Below are positions 4,765 to 13,454 of a stretch of 15,010 nucleotides of DNA, one piece after another; position 1 is the first letter of the stretch, and the number at the start of each line of letters is the position of its first letter. The stretch is from CAVDRM01 sp963626285 (GTDB taxonomy: Bacteria > Bacillota > Clostridia > Christensenellales > Aristaeellaceae), in the NCBI GenBank assembly GCA_963626285.1, contig CAVFWQ010000051.1, forward strand, positions 1-15,010. Reading direction: 5' to 3'. Made by a program: the position numbers and the translations under genes. Below the pieces are notes generated by a model that saw only the letters and a program-made list of their open reading frames with translations, ran no database searches and was not told the origin of the DNA.

Positions 4765-7700
4765 TTTTTTGTCTTTGCTGACCGAAACGGCGCCCGTGCA
4801 GTCCGTACTGAGCGCGGCCCGTTCCGGCACCGTCACCGCGCTGTACGACCTGTGCGAGGGTCTTCGTGCGGCGCTTTCGTGCGCCCTTTCCAAGGGAGCG
4901 GGGCGTCCCGTTTTGCTGATTGCGCAGAACGATGCGGCGGCGCTCCGCCTGACGGACGACTGCGCGACGCTGACGAACGGCCGCGCGGCCTACCTGCCGG
5001 CCGAAAGCATCAGCTTTACCCGCGGCGCGGCGAGCAGGGAGACGACGGACAGGCGCATGGAGGCGCTTGTGCGGGTGCATCGGGGCGAGGCGGATGTGCT
5101 GATTGCCACGGCAGACGCGCTGCAGACCCGCCTGCCCGACCTTGCGCTGTTTGAAAAAAAGACGCTCCGCCTGCTGACGGGCGGCGTGATTGCGCCGTCC
5201 GCGCTCATGAAGGCGCTGACGGAGAGCGGGTATGAGCGCGTGGACATCGTGGAGGGCAAGGGGCAGTGCGCCCTGCGCGGCGAAATCGTGGATGTGTTTG
5301 CGCCGTCGCTTCCGCAGGCCGTGCGCATTGAATTTTTTGATGACGAGATTGACTCCATCCGCACCTTTGATTTGATGACCCAGCGCAGTCAGGATAAGCT
5401 GACGAGCGTCTCCATTCCGCCCGCCGAGCCGTTTTTGTATGCGGACGGGCAAAGAAAGCCCGCTGCGGACGCGCTGAGGCGGTATGTGACGGAGCAGGTC
5501 AGGCGTCTGCCCAAGGATTTGTTCACCCCGTCCCTGCCGCCGCTTCCCGGCGAGGAGGATGAAGGAGATGCCGAGACCGTGCCGCGTTCCGTGCGCACGG
5601 GGCTTCTTCGCCTTTTGGACGATGCCGATGCATTGGAAAGCGGCGGCGTTTTGCCGAATGCGCGGCTGTTTGCGGGCGTTCTGACGAAGAACGAGGGAAC
5701 CTTGAGCGAATGGCTGCGCGACCCGCTGGTCATCATGGACGCGCCCGAAAATGTCCGCGCCCGCGCAGAGGACAGGCGGGCCGGCTTTGAAGAGGAATTT
5801 AAGCTGGCGATGGAGCGGCAGGAGGTTATCCCTGAGCAGCAGGCGCTGGTGCTGTCGTTCGATGAACTGCTGGAGCGCCTGCGTCCCATGTCCCTTATCC
5901 TCATGCAGGATTTTCTGCGCGATATGAGCGGCTTAAAGCCCGACACGATCGTTCGGATGACCGGCAAGGCGACCGAGCATTATCTGTCCCGCTTTAAGGA
6001 CTTGGTGAGCGATGTGCGCGCCATGGCGGACGAGGGCTTCCGCGTCCTGCTTTTGTCCGGCGGAGCGGCGCGCGGGGAGCGCTTGCAGATTGCCCTGTCC
6101 GAGCAGGGGCTTCCGCTCCCCGTCGGCATCGCGGGAACGCCGCTTCTGCCCGGCGCGCCGGTCATCTGTCCGAGCACCCTGTCCCGCGGCTTCGTGCTGC
6201 CGAATGAAAAGCTCGCCCTGATTTCGGACAGCGATATTTTCGGCGCGGGCTATAAAAAGGCACGGAAAACGCGCACGGCGGGCGAAAAAATCGAGGCGTT
6301 TACAGACCTGAAGGAGGGCGACTATGTGGTGCACGAGCATCACGGCGTCGGCATCTTCAGGGGGACGGTGCGCCTGCAGACCGAGGGAACCTATCGGGAT
6401 TATATTTTAATTCAGTATCGCGGCAGCGATAAGCTCTATGTCCCGACCGACCAGTTTGACCGCGTGCAGAAGTACATCGGCGGACAGGAGAAGCTGCCCC
6501 CGCTCAATTCCTTGGGCGGCGGCGATTGGGAAAAGCAAAAGAAAAAGGTCAAGGCGGGCTTAAAGAAGCTGGCGTTTGACCTGGTTAAGCTGTACGCGGA
6601 CAGAAAGACCACGCCCGGCCATGCCTTTGCGCCCGATACGCCGTGGCAGCGGCAGTTTGAGGATCATTTTCCCTTTGAGCTGACGCCGGATCAGCAGCGC
6701 GCCGTGCGCGACATCACGCAGGACATGGAAGCGCCGACCAACATGGACAGGCTTCTGTGCGGCGACGTGGGCTACGGCAAGACGGAGGTCGCTCTGCGGG
6801 CGGCGTTCAAGGCCGTGATGGACGGCAAGCAGGTGGCGCTGCTTGCGCCGACGACCATCTTGGTTCAGCAGCATTTTTACACCCTGCAAAAGCGTCTCGC
6901 CGAGTTTCCCGTCAACGTGGATGTGGTCAGCCGCTTCCGCTCGGCCAAGGCGCAGCGGGAGACCCTTCAGCGCGTCCGAGAGGGCAAGGTGGACATTCTG
7001 GTCGGCACGCACCGCATTTTGAGCAAGGACGTCGTCTTCAAGGACTTGGGGCTGCTCATCGTGGACGAGGAGCAGCGCTTCGGCGTTCAGCACAAGGAGC
7101 AGATAAAGCACATGAAGACCGGCGTGGATGTGCTGACCCTATCCGCCACGCCCATCCCGCGTACCCTGCACATGAGCATGGTGGGCGTGCGCGATATGAG
7201 CCTTTTGGAAACGCCGCCGGAGGAGCGCTTTCCCGTGCAGACCTATGTCATTGACTATCAGGACGGGGTCATTCGGGACGCCATCCGCCGCGAAATGGCG
7301 CGGAAGGGGCAGGTCTATTTCCTGTACAATCGGGTGCGCTCCATCGATGAATTTGCCGCAAGGCTGCGGGCGCTTGTGCCGGAGGCGCGAATCGGCGTCG
7401 GGCACGGGCAGATGAAGGAGCAGCAGCTGGAGGACATCATGCTGGACTTTTATGACGGCCGGTATGATGTGCTGCTGTCCACCACCATCATCGAAAACGG
7501 CTTGGATGTGCCCAACGCCAATACGCTGATTGTGTTCGATGCGGATCGCTTCGGCCTGTCCCAGCTCTATCAGCTGCGCGGGCGCGTCGGGCGCTCCAAC
7601 CGCTCCGCCTATGCCTATTTTACCGTGCGCCCCGATAAAATGCTGACCGAGGATGCGCAGAAGCGGCTGAGCGCCATCCGGGAGTTTACGGAATTCGGCT

Positions 7701-8356
7701 CAGGCTTCCGCATTGCCATGCGCGATTTGGAAATCAGAGGCGCGGGCAACATTTTCGGCCCTGAACAGAGCGGCAATGTGTCCGCGGTGGGGTATGATAT
7801 GTATGTCAAGCTCATCGAGGAGGCCGTGCGAGAGGCGCAGAGCGAGAGCGGCGACGGCAGCCGCCCCGCGCAGCCCGCTCATGCGGAAACGCGGGTCGAT
7901 TTGAAGGTGGACGCCTACCTGCCCGCCGAGTATGTCTCCGGCGATGTGCAGCGGATGGAGATCTACAAGCGCATTTCCCTCATCAGGACGCGCGAGGACA
8001 GGGAGGACGTCATCGAGGAGCTGATTGACCGCTTCGGCGAGCCGCCCGCCCCCGTGATGCGGCTCATCGACATCGCTCAGCTGCGGGCGCTTGTGTCGCC
8101 GCTGGGCGTAAGCAGTGTGACCTTTACGGCCGGTACGCTCATTCTGCGCATCGATCCGTCCCTGCTGCCGCCGACGGACAAGCTGCTGGAGGCCATGACC
8201 AAGACGGATAAGCGGCTGCTTTTGTCTGCCGCCCGTGAGCCGTCCATGCTGCTTCGGGATAAAAATCTGACCGCCGAAAGCGCGTTGGCCGCGGCCGTGC
8301 CCCTGTTTGAGCGGCTGAACAAGCTCATTTTCACAAAGGAGAAACCGAATGCCTGA
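4754..8356 (+). CDS. mfd: Transcription-repair coupling factor Mfd
   Basis: This 1200-residue ATP-dependent translocase removes RNA polymerase stalled at DNA lesions and recruits UvrA to start excision repair. Domains in order are: a UvrB-like N-terminal part (about 1-250, with SFTRGAASRETTDRR near 85-100); a variable middle; the RNA-polymerase-interacting CarD-like domain starting FTDLKEGDYVVHEHHGVG (from 516); the RecG-like helicase core with Walker A GDVGYGKTE (670-678), DEEQ box (771-774), SATPIPRTLH, and motif VI GRVGRSN (943-949); and the C-terminal regulatory domain (about 1030-1160) that holds the UvrA-binding surface shut. It is slightly longer than the usual 1150-1180 residues; an acidic stretch, GEEDEGDAE (about 267-275), is one probable insertion. 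The start overlaps pth and the end overlaps ecfA1 by 8 bases. All motor motifs look intact. Confidence 0.98.
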   Translation: MLNDFLSLLTETAPVQSVLSAARSGTVTALYDLCEGLRAALSCALSKGAGRPVLLIAQNDAAALRLTDDCATLTNGRAAYLPAESISFTRGAASRETTDRRMEALVRVHRGEADVLIATADALQTRLPDLALFEKKTLRLLTGGVIAPSALMKALTESGYERVDIVEGKGQCALRGEIVDVFAPSLPQAVRIEFFDDEIDSIRTFDLMTQRSQDKLTSVSIPPAEPFLYADGQRKPAADALRRYVTEQVRRLPKDLFTPSLPPLPGEEDEGDAETVPRSVRTGLLRLLDDADALESGGVLPNARLFAGVLTKNEGTLSEWLRDPLVIMDAPENVRARAEDRRAGFEEEFKLAMERQEVIPEQQALVLSFDELLERLRPMSLILMQDFLRDMSGLKPDTIVRMTGKATEHYLSRFKDLVSDVRAMADEGFRVLLLSGGAARGERLQIALSEQGLPLPVGIAGTPLLPGAPVICPSTLSRGFVLPNEKLALISDSDIFGAGYKKARKTRTAGEKIEAFTDLKEGDYVVHEHHGVGIFRGTVRLQTEGTYRDYILIQYRGSDKLYVPTDQFDRVQKYIGGQEKLPPLNSLGGGDWEKQKKKVKAGLKKLAFDLVKLYADRKTTPGHAFAPDTPWQRQFEDHFPFELTPDQQRAVRDITQDMEAPTNMDRLLCGDVGYGKTEVALRAAFKAVMDGKQVALLAPTTILVQQHFYTLQKRLAEFPVNVDVVSRFRSAKAQRETLQRVREGKVDILVGTHRILSKDVVFKDLGLLIVDEEQRFGVQHKEQIKHMKTGVDVLTLSATPIPRTLHMSMVGVRDMSLLETPPEERFPVQTYVIDYQDGVIRDAIRREMARKGQVYFLYNRVRSIDEFAARLRALVPEARIGVGHGQMKEQQLEDIMLDFYDGRYDVLLSTTIIENGLDVPNANTLIVFDADRFGLSQLYQLRGRVGRSNRSAYAYFTVRPDKMLTEDAQKRLSAIREFTEFGSGFRIAMRDLEIRGAGNIFGPEQSGNVSAVGYDMYVKLIEEAVREAQSESGDGSRPAQPAHAETRVDLKVDAYLPAEYVSGDVQRMEIYKRISLIRTREDREDVIEELIDRFGEPPAPVMRLIDIAQLRALVSPLGVSSVTFTAGTLILRIDPSLLPPTDKLLEAMTKTDKRLLLSAAREPSMLLRDKNLTAESALAAAVPLFERLNKLIFTKEKPNA

Positions 8357-9185
8357 CGCAATGCTTGATATTCAAAACGTATCCTTTTCCTATGAGGAGG
8401 ACGGGAAAAAGGCCGTGGACGGTGTGTCCCTGTCCGTTCCCCGCGGCGCTTTTGTCGCCGTGCTGGGGCAGAACGGCAGCGGGAAATCCACCTTGGCCAA
8501 GCTGATGAACGGGCTGTACCGTCCCCTGTCCGGCACGGTGCTGGTGGATAACATGAGCACGGCGGACGAGGATAAGACCTATCAGCTTCGCCGCAAGGCC
8601 GGCATGGTGTTTCAAAACCCCGATAATCAGCTGGTGGCGACGATGGTGCGCGAGGACGTCGCCTTCGGGCTGGAGAACATCGGCGTCCCGACCGAGGAAA
8701 TGCCTGAGCGCATTGACGCGGCCTTAAGGAGCGTCGGGATGCTCGAATACGCGGACAGAGCGCCGCATCTTTTATCCGGCGGGCAGAAGCAGCGCGTGGC
8801 CATCGCCGGCATTCTGGCCATGCAGCCGGAGGCCATCATATTTGACGAGGCCACGGCCATGCTCGACCCCAGCGGCCGTCAGGAGGTGTTCGGCACCGTG
8901 CGGCGGCTCAACCGAGAGCAGGGGCTGACGGTCGTCTGGATCACCCATTTTATGGAGGAGGCCGCGCTGTGCGGGTACATCCATGTCATGCACGAGGGAA
9001 AGCTGGTGCTGTCCGGCACGCCCAAGGAGGTCTTTAAAGACCCTGCGCGGATGCGCTCGCTGCATTTGGACGTGCCGCCGATGGCAATGCTGGCGACAAC
9101 GCTTCGGGCGGAGGGCTTTCCGCTGCCGGAGGGCATCCTGACGGTGGAGGACATGGTGAAGGGAGTGAAGGCGCTGTGCAGCTGA
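8349..9185 (+). CDS. ecfA1: ECF transporter ATPase, first subunit
   Basis: This 278-residue ABC ATPase powers energy-coupling-factor transporters, which take up vitamins and metals through exchangeable membrane S-components. It has Walker A GQNGSGKST (40-48), the Q-loop segment VFQNPDNQL (87-95, typical of EcfA), signature LSGGQKQ (142-148), Walker B IIFDEATAMLDP (163-173 region) and switch His200. DEAT in place of DEPT is normal in EcfA1. AAGGAG lies just upstream of the ATG. Its start lies inside the end of mfd and its end overlaps ecfA2 by 10 bases, so translation is likely coupled, which suits subunits needed in equal amounts. It pairs with ecfA2 as a heterodimer on EcfT. The order A1-A2-T-truA is the one conserved in Firmicutes. 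Substrate is not set by this subunit, and no S-component gene is in the window. Confidence 0.95.
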   Translation: MPDAMLDIQNVSFSYEEDGKKAVDGVSLSVPRGAFVAVLGQNGSGKSTLAKLMNGLYRPLSGTVLVDNMSTADEDKTYQLRRKAGMVFQNPDNQLVATMVREDVAFGLENIGVPTEEMPERIDAALRSVGMLEYADRAPHLLSGGQKQRVAIAGILAMQPEAIIFDEATAMLDPSGRQEVFGTVRRLNREQGLTVVWITHFMEEAALCGYIHVMHEGKLVLSGTPKEVFKDPARMRSLHLDVPPMAMLATTLRAEGFPLPEGILTVEDMVKGVKALCS

Positions 9186-10036
9186 CGTTTGACCATGTGA
9201 CGCATACCTATCAGCCGGACAGCCCCTTTCAGGCAACGGCCATCCGGGACGTTTCTCTGACCATCCGCAGCGGCGAATTTGTCGCCCTCATCGGGCATAC
9301 GGGCAGCGGCAAATCCACATTGGCGCAGCATATGAACGGCCTGCTTCGCCCGACCGAGGGGCGCGTGCTGCTGGACGGGCGCGACATTCATGAAAAGGGC
9401 GCGGATCGCCGCGCCGTGCGGCAGCGGATAGGGCTGGTGTTTCAGTACCCTGAGCAGCAGCTCTTTGAGGAAACGGTCGCCAAGGACGTGGCGTTCGGCC
9501 CGAAAAATCTGGGGCTGTCCGCCACGGAAATCGATGCGCGGGTGCATGAGGCGCTGGAAAGGGTGCGGCTTTCCTATGACGAGATGGCGGAAAAATCGCC
9601 GTTTGAGCTGTCCGGCGGGCAGATGCGCCGCGTCGCCATTGCCGGCGTTTTGGCCATGCGTCCCGAAATGCTGGTGCTGGACGAGCCGGCGGCCGGCCTT
9701 GACCCGATGGGGCGGGACGAGCTTTTGTCGCTCATTGAGCAGCTGCATCAAAACGGCACGACCATCGTCATGATTTCCCACAGCATGGACGATGTGGCGA
9801 GAGCCGCCAAGCGCATTCTGGTCATGGAGCACGGGAAGCTCGCCATGCAGGGAACGCCGGATGAGATTTTTTCCGAGGCGGATGCCCTGCTGCAAATGGG
9901 GCTGGACGTCCCGCAGGTCTGCCGGCTTTCGCTCTGCCTTCAGGCGGAGGGCTTTGCCTTCCCCACCGTGTACAGGCAGGAGGACGCCCTGAACGCGCTG
10001 AGAAAACTGTTAAAGGGGGGGGCACGCCATGCTTGA
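9176..10036 (+). CDS. ecfA2: ECF transporter ATPase, second subunit
   Basis: This 286-residue ABC ATPase is the partner of EcfA1. It has Walker A GHTGSGKST (40-48), Q-loop VFQYPEQQLF (88-97), signature LSGGQ (145-149), Walker B MLVLDEP (165-171) and switch His202. It starts with GTG at 9176, ten bases after GGGAG (9161-9165), inside the end of ecfA1; no ATG near fits the conserved N-terminus. Its 3' end contains a run of eight G (10015-10022) that also serves as the ribosome binding site of ecfT; loss of one G would remove the stop at 10034-10036 from frame and fuse it to EcfT. The carboxyl-terminal region beyond about residue 225 is the dimerisation domain usual for EcfA proteins. Confidence 0.95.
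   Translation: MQLTFDHVTHTYQPDSPFQATAIRDVSLTIRSGEFVALIGHTGSGKSTLAQHMNGLLRPTEGRVLLDGRDIHEKGADRRAVRQRIGLVFQYPEQQLFEETVAKDVAFGPKNLGLSATEIDARVHEALERVRLSYDEMAEKSPFELSGGQMRRVAIAGVLAMRPEMLVLDEPAAGLDPMGRDELLSLIEQLHQNGTTIVMISHSMDDVARAAKRILVMEHGKLAMQGTPDEIFSEADALLQMGLDVPQVCRLSLCLQAEGFAFPTVYRQEDALNALRKLLKGGARHA
10015..10022 (+). repeat. G8 homopolymer at the ecfA2-ecfT junction
   Basis: Eight consecutive G follow AAA at the end of ecfA2, 6 bases before the ecfT ATG. The tract acts as the ribosome binding site of ecfT and at the same time encodes the Lys-Gly-Gly residues near the end of EcfA2. Tracts of this kind are prone to slippage. Confidence 0.8.
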
Positions 10037-10832
10037 CAATATCACGCTCGGCCAGTATTATCCGGCGGACAGCGTCGTTCACGCGCTCGACCCAAGGGTC
10101 AAAATCGTTCTGCTGGTGCTGTTCATCGTGGCCGTGTTCATGGCGGGCGATTTGCCGGCCTTCATTCCCGTCGTTCTGTTTCTGGCCTTTGCCTGCAAAG
10201 CGTCCAGGCTGCCCTTTCGACAGTTTGTGAAGGGGCTGAAGCCGCTTCGCTTTATCCTGATTTTCACCTTCCTGCTCAACCTCTTTTTCACCGCCGGCAC
10301 GACGCCGCTTATCGATCTCGGCTTTGCGACGCTCACCGTGGAGGGCAGCCTGAACGCCGTCCGCTTTTCCCTGCGTTTGGTTTTTCTGGTGCTCGGCTCA
10401 AGCCTGCTGACGCTCACGACCGCGCCCGTCGCCCTGACGGACGGCTTGGAGCGCCTGCTGTCTCCCTTGCGCGTCATTCATTTTCCCGCGCATGAGCTGG
10501 CGATGATGATGACCATCGCCCTTCGCTTCATCCCGACCCTTTTGGAGGAGGCCGACAAAATCATGAAGGCGCAGGCGGCCCGCGGCGCGGACTTTGAAAC
10601 GGGCAATCTGCTGCAGCGCACCAAGGCGATGGTGCCGCTGCTGGTGCCGCTGTTCATCAGCGCCTTCCGCAGGGCGGGGGAGCTGGCGATGGCGATGGAG
10701 GCGCGGTGCTATCACGGCGGCGAGGGGCGCACGCGGCTGCATATCCTGAAAATGAAGAAAAACGACTATCTGGCGCTGCTGTGGACGGCGCTGCTGCTGG
10801 CGCTGGTCATCCTTGAGGGGCTGGTCGCATGA
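10029..10832 (+). CDS. ecfT: ECF transporter transmembrane subunit EcfT
   Basis: This 267-residue membrane protein is the scaffold that links the two ATPases to an exchangeable S-component. Hydrophobic segments are visible at about 26-39, 44-57, 74-89 and 115-131, with a last one at 247-265. Between them lies the cytoplasmic coupling region with the two Ala-Arg motifs that dock into the ATPases: AARGADFE (183-190) and EARCYHGG (224-231), followed by the typical RT pair. The ATG at 10029 follows the G-rich site and overlaps ecfA2 by 8 bases. The end overlaps truA by ATGA. With ecfA1 and ecfA2 it forms a complete shared (group II) energizing module. The vitamin carried depends on S-component genes elsewhere in the genome. 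Confidence 0.94.
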   Translation: MLDNITLGQYYPADSVVHALDPRVKIVLLVLFIVAVFMAGDLPAFIPVVLFLAFACKASRLPFRQFVKGLKPLRFILIFTFLLNLFFTAGTTPLIDLGFATLTVEGSLNAVRFSLRLVFLVLGSSLLTLTTAPVALTDGLERLLSPLRVIHFPAHELAMMMTIALRFIPTLLEEADKIMKAQAARGADFETGNLLQRTKAMVPLLVPLFISAFRRAGELAMAMEARCYHGGEGRTRLHILKMKKNDYLALLWTALLLALVILEGLVA

Positions 10833-11620
10833 TTCGGTATCTGCTGACGGTCTCTTATGACGGCACGGCTTACGCGGGCTGGCAGCGGCAGAAGAACGGC
10901 ATAGCCGTGCAGGAAAGGCTGGAGGACGCACTGCAAAGCGCCCTGCGGGTGCGGACGCCCGTGACCGGCGCAAGCCGCACGGATGCGGGCGTTCACGCGC
11001 TGGGACAGCGGGCGCATTTTGACGCGGAGACCTCCATTCCGGCGGACAAATTTCCCTTTGTCCTCAACCGCTTCCTGCCCTATGACATCCGCGTGCTGGA
11101 CTGTGAAGTCGTCCCCGATGATTTTCACGCCCGCTTTTGCACGAAGGATAAGACCTATACCTATCGCATCCATAACGCCGTGCATGCCAGCGCCCTTTAT
11201 CGGAACCTGACCGCGCATATCCCCGTTCCGCTGGACGCCGGACGGATGCACGAGGCGGCGCAGACCATGCTCGGCACGCATGATTTTGCCGCCTTTGCCG
11301 CCGCCGGAGGCAGCGCCAAGACCACCGTCCGCACGATTGAGGAAATCTCCGTTTCAAGGGTTGGGGAGGAAATCACCCTGGTCGTGCGCGGCAACGCCTT
11401 TCTGTACAACATGGTGCGCATCATTGCCGGCACGCTGATTTACATCGGCCAGGGCAAGCTGCCGCCCGAATGCCTTCGGGAGGCGCTCGATACGGGCAGC
11501 CGCCTTGCCTTGGGCATTACGGCGCCCGCACAGGGGCTGGAGCTGACGCACATCAGCTACCGGGAGGAAAGACAGCAAAAAAACGGTCTTTCGGCGGGCG
11601 ATTCGGGAAAATGCTTGTAA
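10829..11620 (+). CDS. truA: tRNA pseudouridine(38-40) synthase TruA
   Basis: This 263-residue enzyme converts uridines 38, 39 and 40 in the anticodon arm of many tRNAs to pseudouridine. The catalytic aspartate is Asp52 in the conserved GASRTDAGVHALGQ block (47-60). Also visible are the N-terminal VSYDGTAYAGWQRQ (8-21), the FHARF/KTYTYRI segment near 98-115 and the RGNAFLYNMVRIIAGTL block near 188-204, all TruA hallmarks. The length is normal. Its start codon overlaps the ecfT stop (ATGA), so it is the last gene of the purR operon, the usual place after ecfT in Firmicutes. The final 14 or so residues are polar and not conserved. The -35 of the glnS promoter overlaps its stop codon, and no terminator is visible, so some read-through into glnS is likely. 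Confidence 0.96.
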   Translation: MIRYLLTVSYDGTAYAGWQRQKNGIAVQERLEDALQSALRVRTPVTGASRTDAGVHALGQRAHFDAETSIPADKFPFVLNRFLPYDIRVLDCEVVPDDFHARFCTKDKTYTYRIHNAVHASALYRNLTAHIPVPLDAGRMHEAAQTMLGTHDFAAFAAAGGSAKTTVRTIEEISVSRVGEEITLVVRGNAFLYNMVRIIAGTLIYIGQGKLPPECLREALDTGSRLALGITAPAQGLELTHISYREERQQKNGLSAGDSGKCL

Positions 11621-11643
11621 TTTTATCCCTCATTCGGTATAAT
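11615..11643 (+). promoter_or_regulatory. Promoter of glnS
   Basis: TTGTAA (11615-11620) and TATAAT (11638-11643) are separated by 17 bases. The -10 is perfect and the -35 matches 4 of 6. The -35 overlaps the truA stop codon. This gives the synthetase genes a promoter of their own in addition to any read-through from the purR operon. Confidence 0.7.
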
Positions 11644-11682
11644 GTATCATGATTTTTTCAGAAGAAATGGGAGGAGATCTTG

Positions 11683-13383
11683 ATGGAAAACGAGAGCGTG
11701 CGCACCAATTTTATCTGGGATGCGATCGATCAGGATCTGGCGGACGGAAAATGTGAAAAGATTCATACCCGCTTTCCGCCTGAGCCGAACGGCTATCTGC
11801 ATATCGGCCACTGCAAGGCGCTGATTACCGATTTCGGCACGGCCGAAAAATACGGCGGTCTGTGCAACCTTCGGTTTGATGATACCAACCCCGCCAAGGA
11901 GGACAACGAATACGCCGAGGGCATCAAGCAGGACATCCGCTGGCTGGGCTTTGAATGGACGGGCGGCATTTTCTATGCCAGCGATTATTACGAAAAGCTC
12001 TATGAGATTGCCGAGGACTTTATCAAACGCGGGCTGGCCTATGTGGACGAGCTGACGCCCGAACAGATGACGGAGTACCGCGGCACGTTGACGAGTCCCG
12101 GCACCGATTCGCCGTGGCGCGAGCGCCCGATGGAGGAGAGCCTTGACCTGTTCCGCCGGATGCGGGCGGGAGAATTTCCGGAGGGGCGCATGATTCTGCG
12201 CGCCAAAATCGACATGGCCTCGCCCAACATGAATATGCGCGATCCCGCTATGTACCGCATCCTGTACAAGGAGCATTGGCGCACGGGCAAGGCATGGTGC
12301 ATTTATCCGATGTACGACTATGCGCACCCCCTTTCGGACGCGCTGGAGGGCATCACGCACTCGCTCTGCTCGCTGGAGTTTGAAAACCATCGCCCGCTCT
12401 ATGACTGGGTGGTGGAAAAGGCGGGGCTTCGTGCGCCGCATCTGGACAAGGACGGCAACCGCACCATCGGCCCGCGCCAGATTGAGTTTGCCCGCCTGAA
12501 TATCACCCGAACGGTCATGAGCAAGCGCCATCTGCGCAGGCTGGTCGAGGAGGGCTATGTCTCCGGCTGGGACGACCCCCGCATGCCCACTTTGTGCGCC
12601 ATGCGCCGCCGCGGTTACACCGGCAGCGCGATTCGGGCGTTTGTCGAGCAGGTCGGCTTGGCCAAGGCCGATTCCACGTCGGACGTCGCCATGCTGGAGG
12701 CCTGCGTGCGCGATGATTTGGGCGAAAAAGCCCCGCGTGTCATGGCCGTGCTGAATCCGCTCAGGTGCGTCCTCACCAACGTAGCGGACGACTGGACGGA
12801 CACCCTGCCGATGGAAAACCATCCAGACCATCCGGAGCTGGGCGAGCGTCAGGTGACCATCGGCAAGGAGATTTGGATAGAGCGGGAGGACTTTATGGAG
12901 GAGCCGCCCAAGAAGTTCTTCCGCCTCAAGCCGGACGGCGAGGTGCGTCTCAAGGGCGCCTACATCATCCGCTGCGACAGGGTCGTGAAGGATGCAAACG
13001 GGAATATTGACCATGTGGAATGCACGGTCGATTTGGACACCCGCTCCGGCTCCGAGGGCGCAAACCGCAAGGTCAAGGGAACCATCCACTGGGTCAACGC
13101 CCGCGACTGCGCCTCCTTTGAAGCACGGCTGTATGATCAGCTCATGACGGCGGAATGGGATACGGCGGACGCGGCCGACAAAAAGGACGTGACGAAATTC
13201 CTGTCGCCGGACTCTCTGAAGGTCGTTCGGGGCTACTGCGAGCATACGCTCGTCAGCGCCAAGGTGGGGGACACCTTCCAGTTCCTGCGCAACGGCTATT
13301 TTTGCAAGGACAAGGACAGCACCGGGGACTGCGCCGTGTATAACCGCGTGGTCAGCCTCAAGAGCAGCTTCCAAATCAAATAA
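11683..13383 (+). CDS. glnS: Glutaminyl-tRNA synthetase
   Basis: This 566-residue class I synthetase charges tRNA-Gln with glutamine. The HIGH motif is HIGH (40-43) in RFPPEPNGYLHIGHCKA, followed by LRFDDTNP (63-70); the KMSKS counterpart is VMSKR (278-282). PPEPNGYLHIGH and DDTNP distinguish GlnRS from GluRS, which has a PSPTG type. After the Rossmann core comes the two-beta-barrel anticodon-binding part (about 330-566), of a length matching E. coli GlnRS (554). I chose the ATG at 11683 because GGGAGGAG ends 6 bases upstream; an in-frame TTG at 11680 is less likely. gltX follows after 71 bases without a convincing terminator, so the pair is probably co-transcribed. Many Firmicutes lack GlnRS and use GatCAB; its presence here fits a subset of Clostridia. 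A glutamyl-Q enzyme is excluded by the complete C-terminal domain. Confidence 0.96.
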   Translation: MENESVRTNFIWDAIDQDLADGKCEKIHTRFPPEPNGYLHIGHCKALITDFGTAEKYGGLCNLRFDDTNPAKEDNEYAEGIKQDIRWLGFEWTGGIFYASDYYEKLYEIAEDFIKRGLAYVDELTPEQMTEYRGTLTSPGTDSPWRERPMEESLDLFRRMRAGEFPEGRMILRAKIDMASPNMNMRDPAMYRILYKEHWRTGKAWCIYPMYDYAHPLSDALEGITHSLCSLEFENHRPLYDWVVEKAGLRAPHLDKDGNRTIGPRQIEFARLNITRTVMSKRHLRRLVEEGYVSGWDDPRMPTLCAMRRRGYTGSAIRAFVEQVGLAKADSTSDVAMLEACVRDDLGEKAPRVMAVLNPLRCVLTNVADDWTDTLPMENHPDHPELGERQVTIGKEIWIEREDFMEEPPKKFFRLKPDGEVRLKGAYIIRCDRVVKDANGNIDHVECTVDLDTRSGSEGANRKVKGTIHWVNARDCASFEARLYDQLMTAEWDTADAADKKDVTKFLSPDSLKVVRGYCEHTLVSAKVGDTFQFLRNGYFCKDKDSTGDCAVYNRVVSLKSSFQIK

Positions 13384-13454
13384 GCATCGGTTCATCCGTA
13401 TCGGGCGGCTCTGCCGCTTTCACGATTTCCAAGGGATTAAGGAGATAAAAGCCA

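Noticed and set aside
11647..13395. A 582-codon open frame antisense to glnS, and similar long antisense frames under mfd, ecfA2 and gltX
   Set aside because: They mirror the codon usage of the real GC-rich genes on the plus strand, are rich in Arg, Ala, His and Gln, match no family I know and lack ribosome binding sites.
13405..13417. A GCGGC/GCCGC hairpin between glnS and gltX as a terminator
   Set aside because: It has only 5 bp, a 3-base loop and three T after it; too weak to call, and gltX would be left without a clear promoter.
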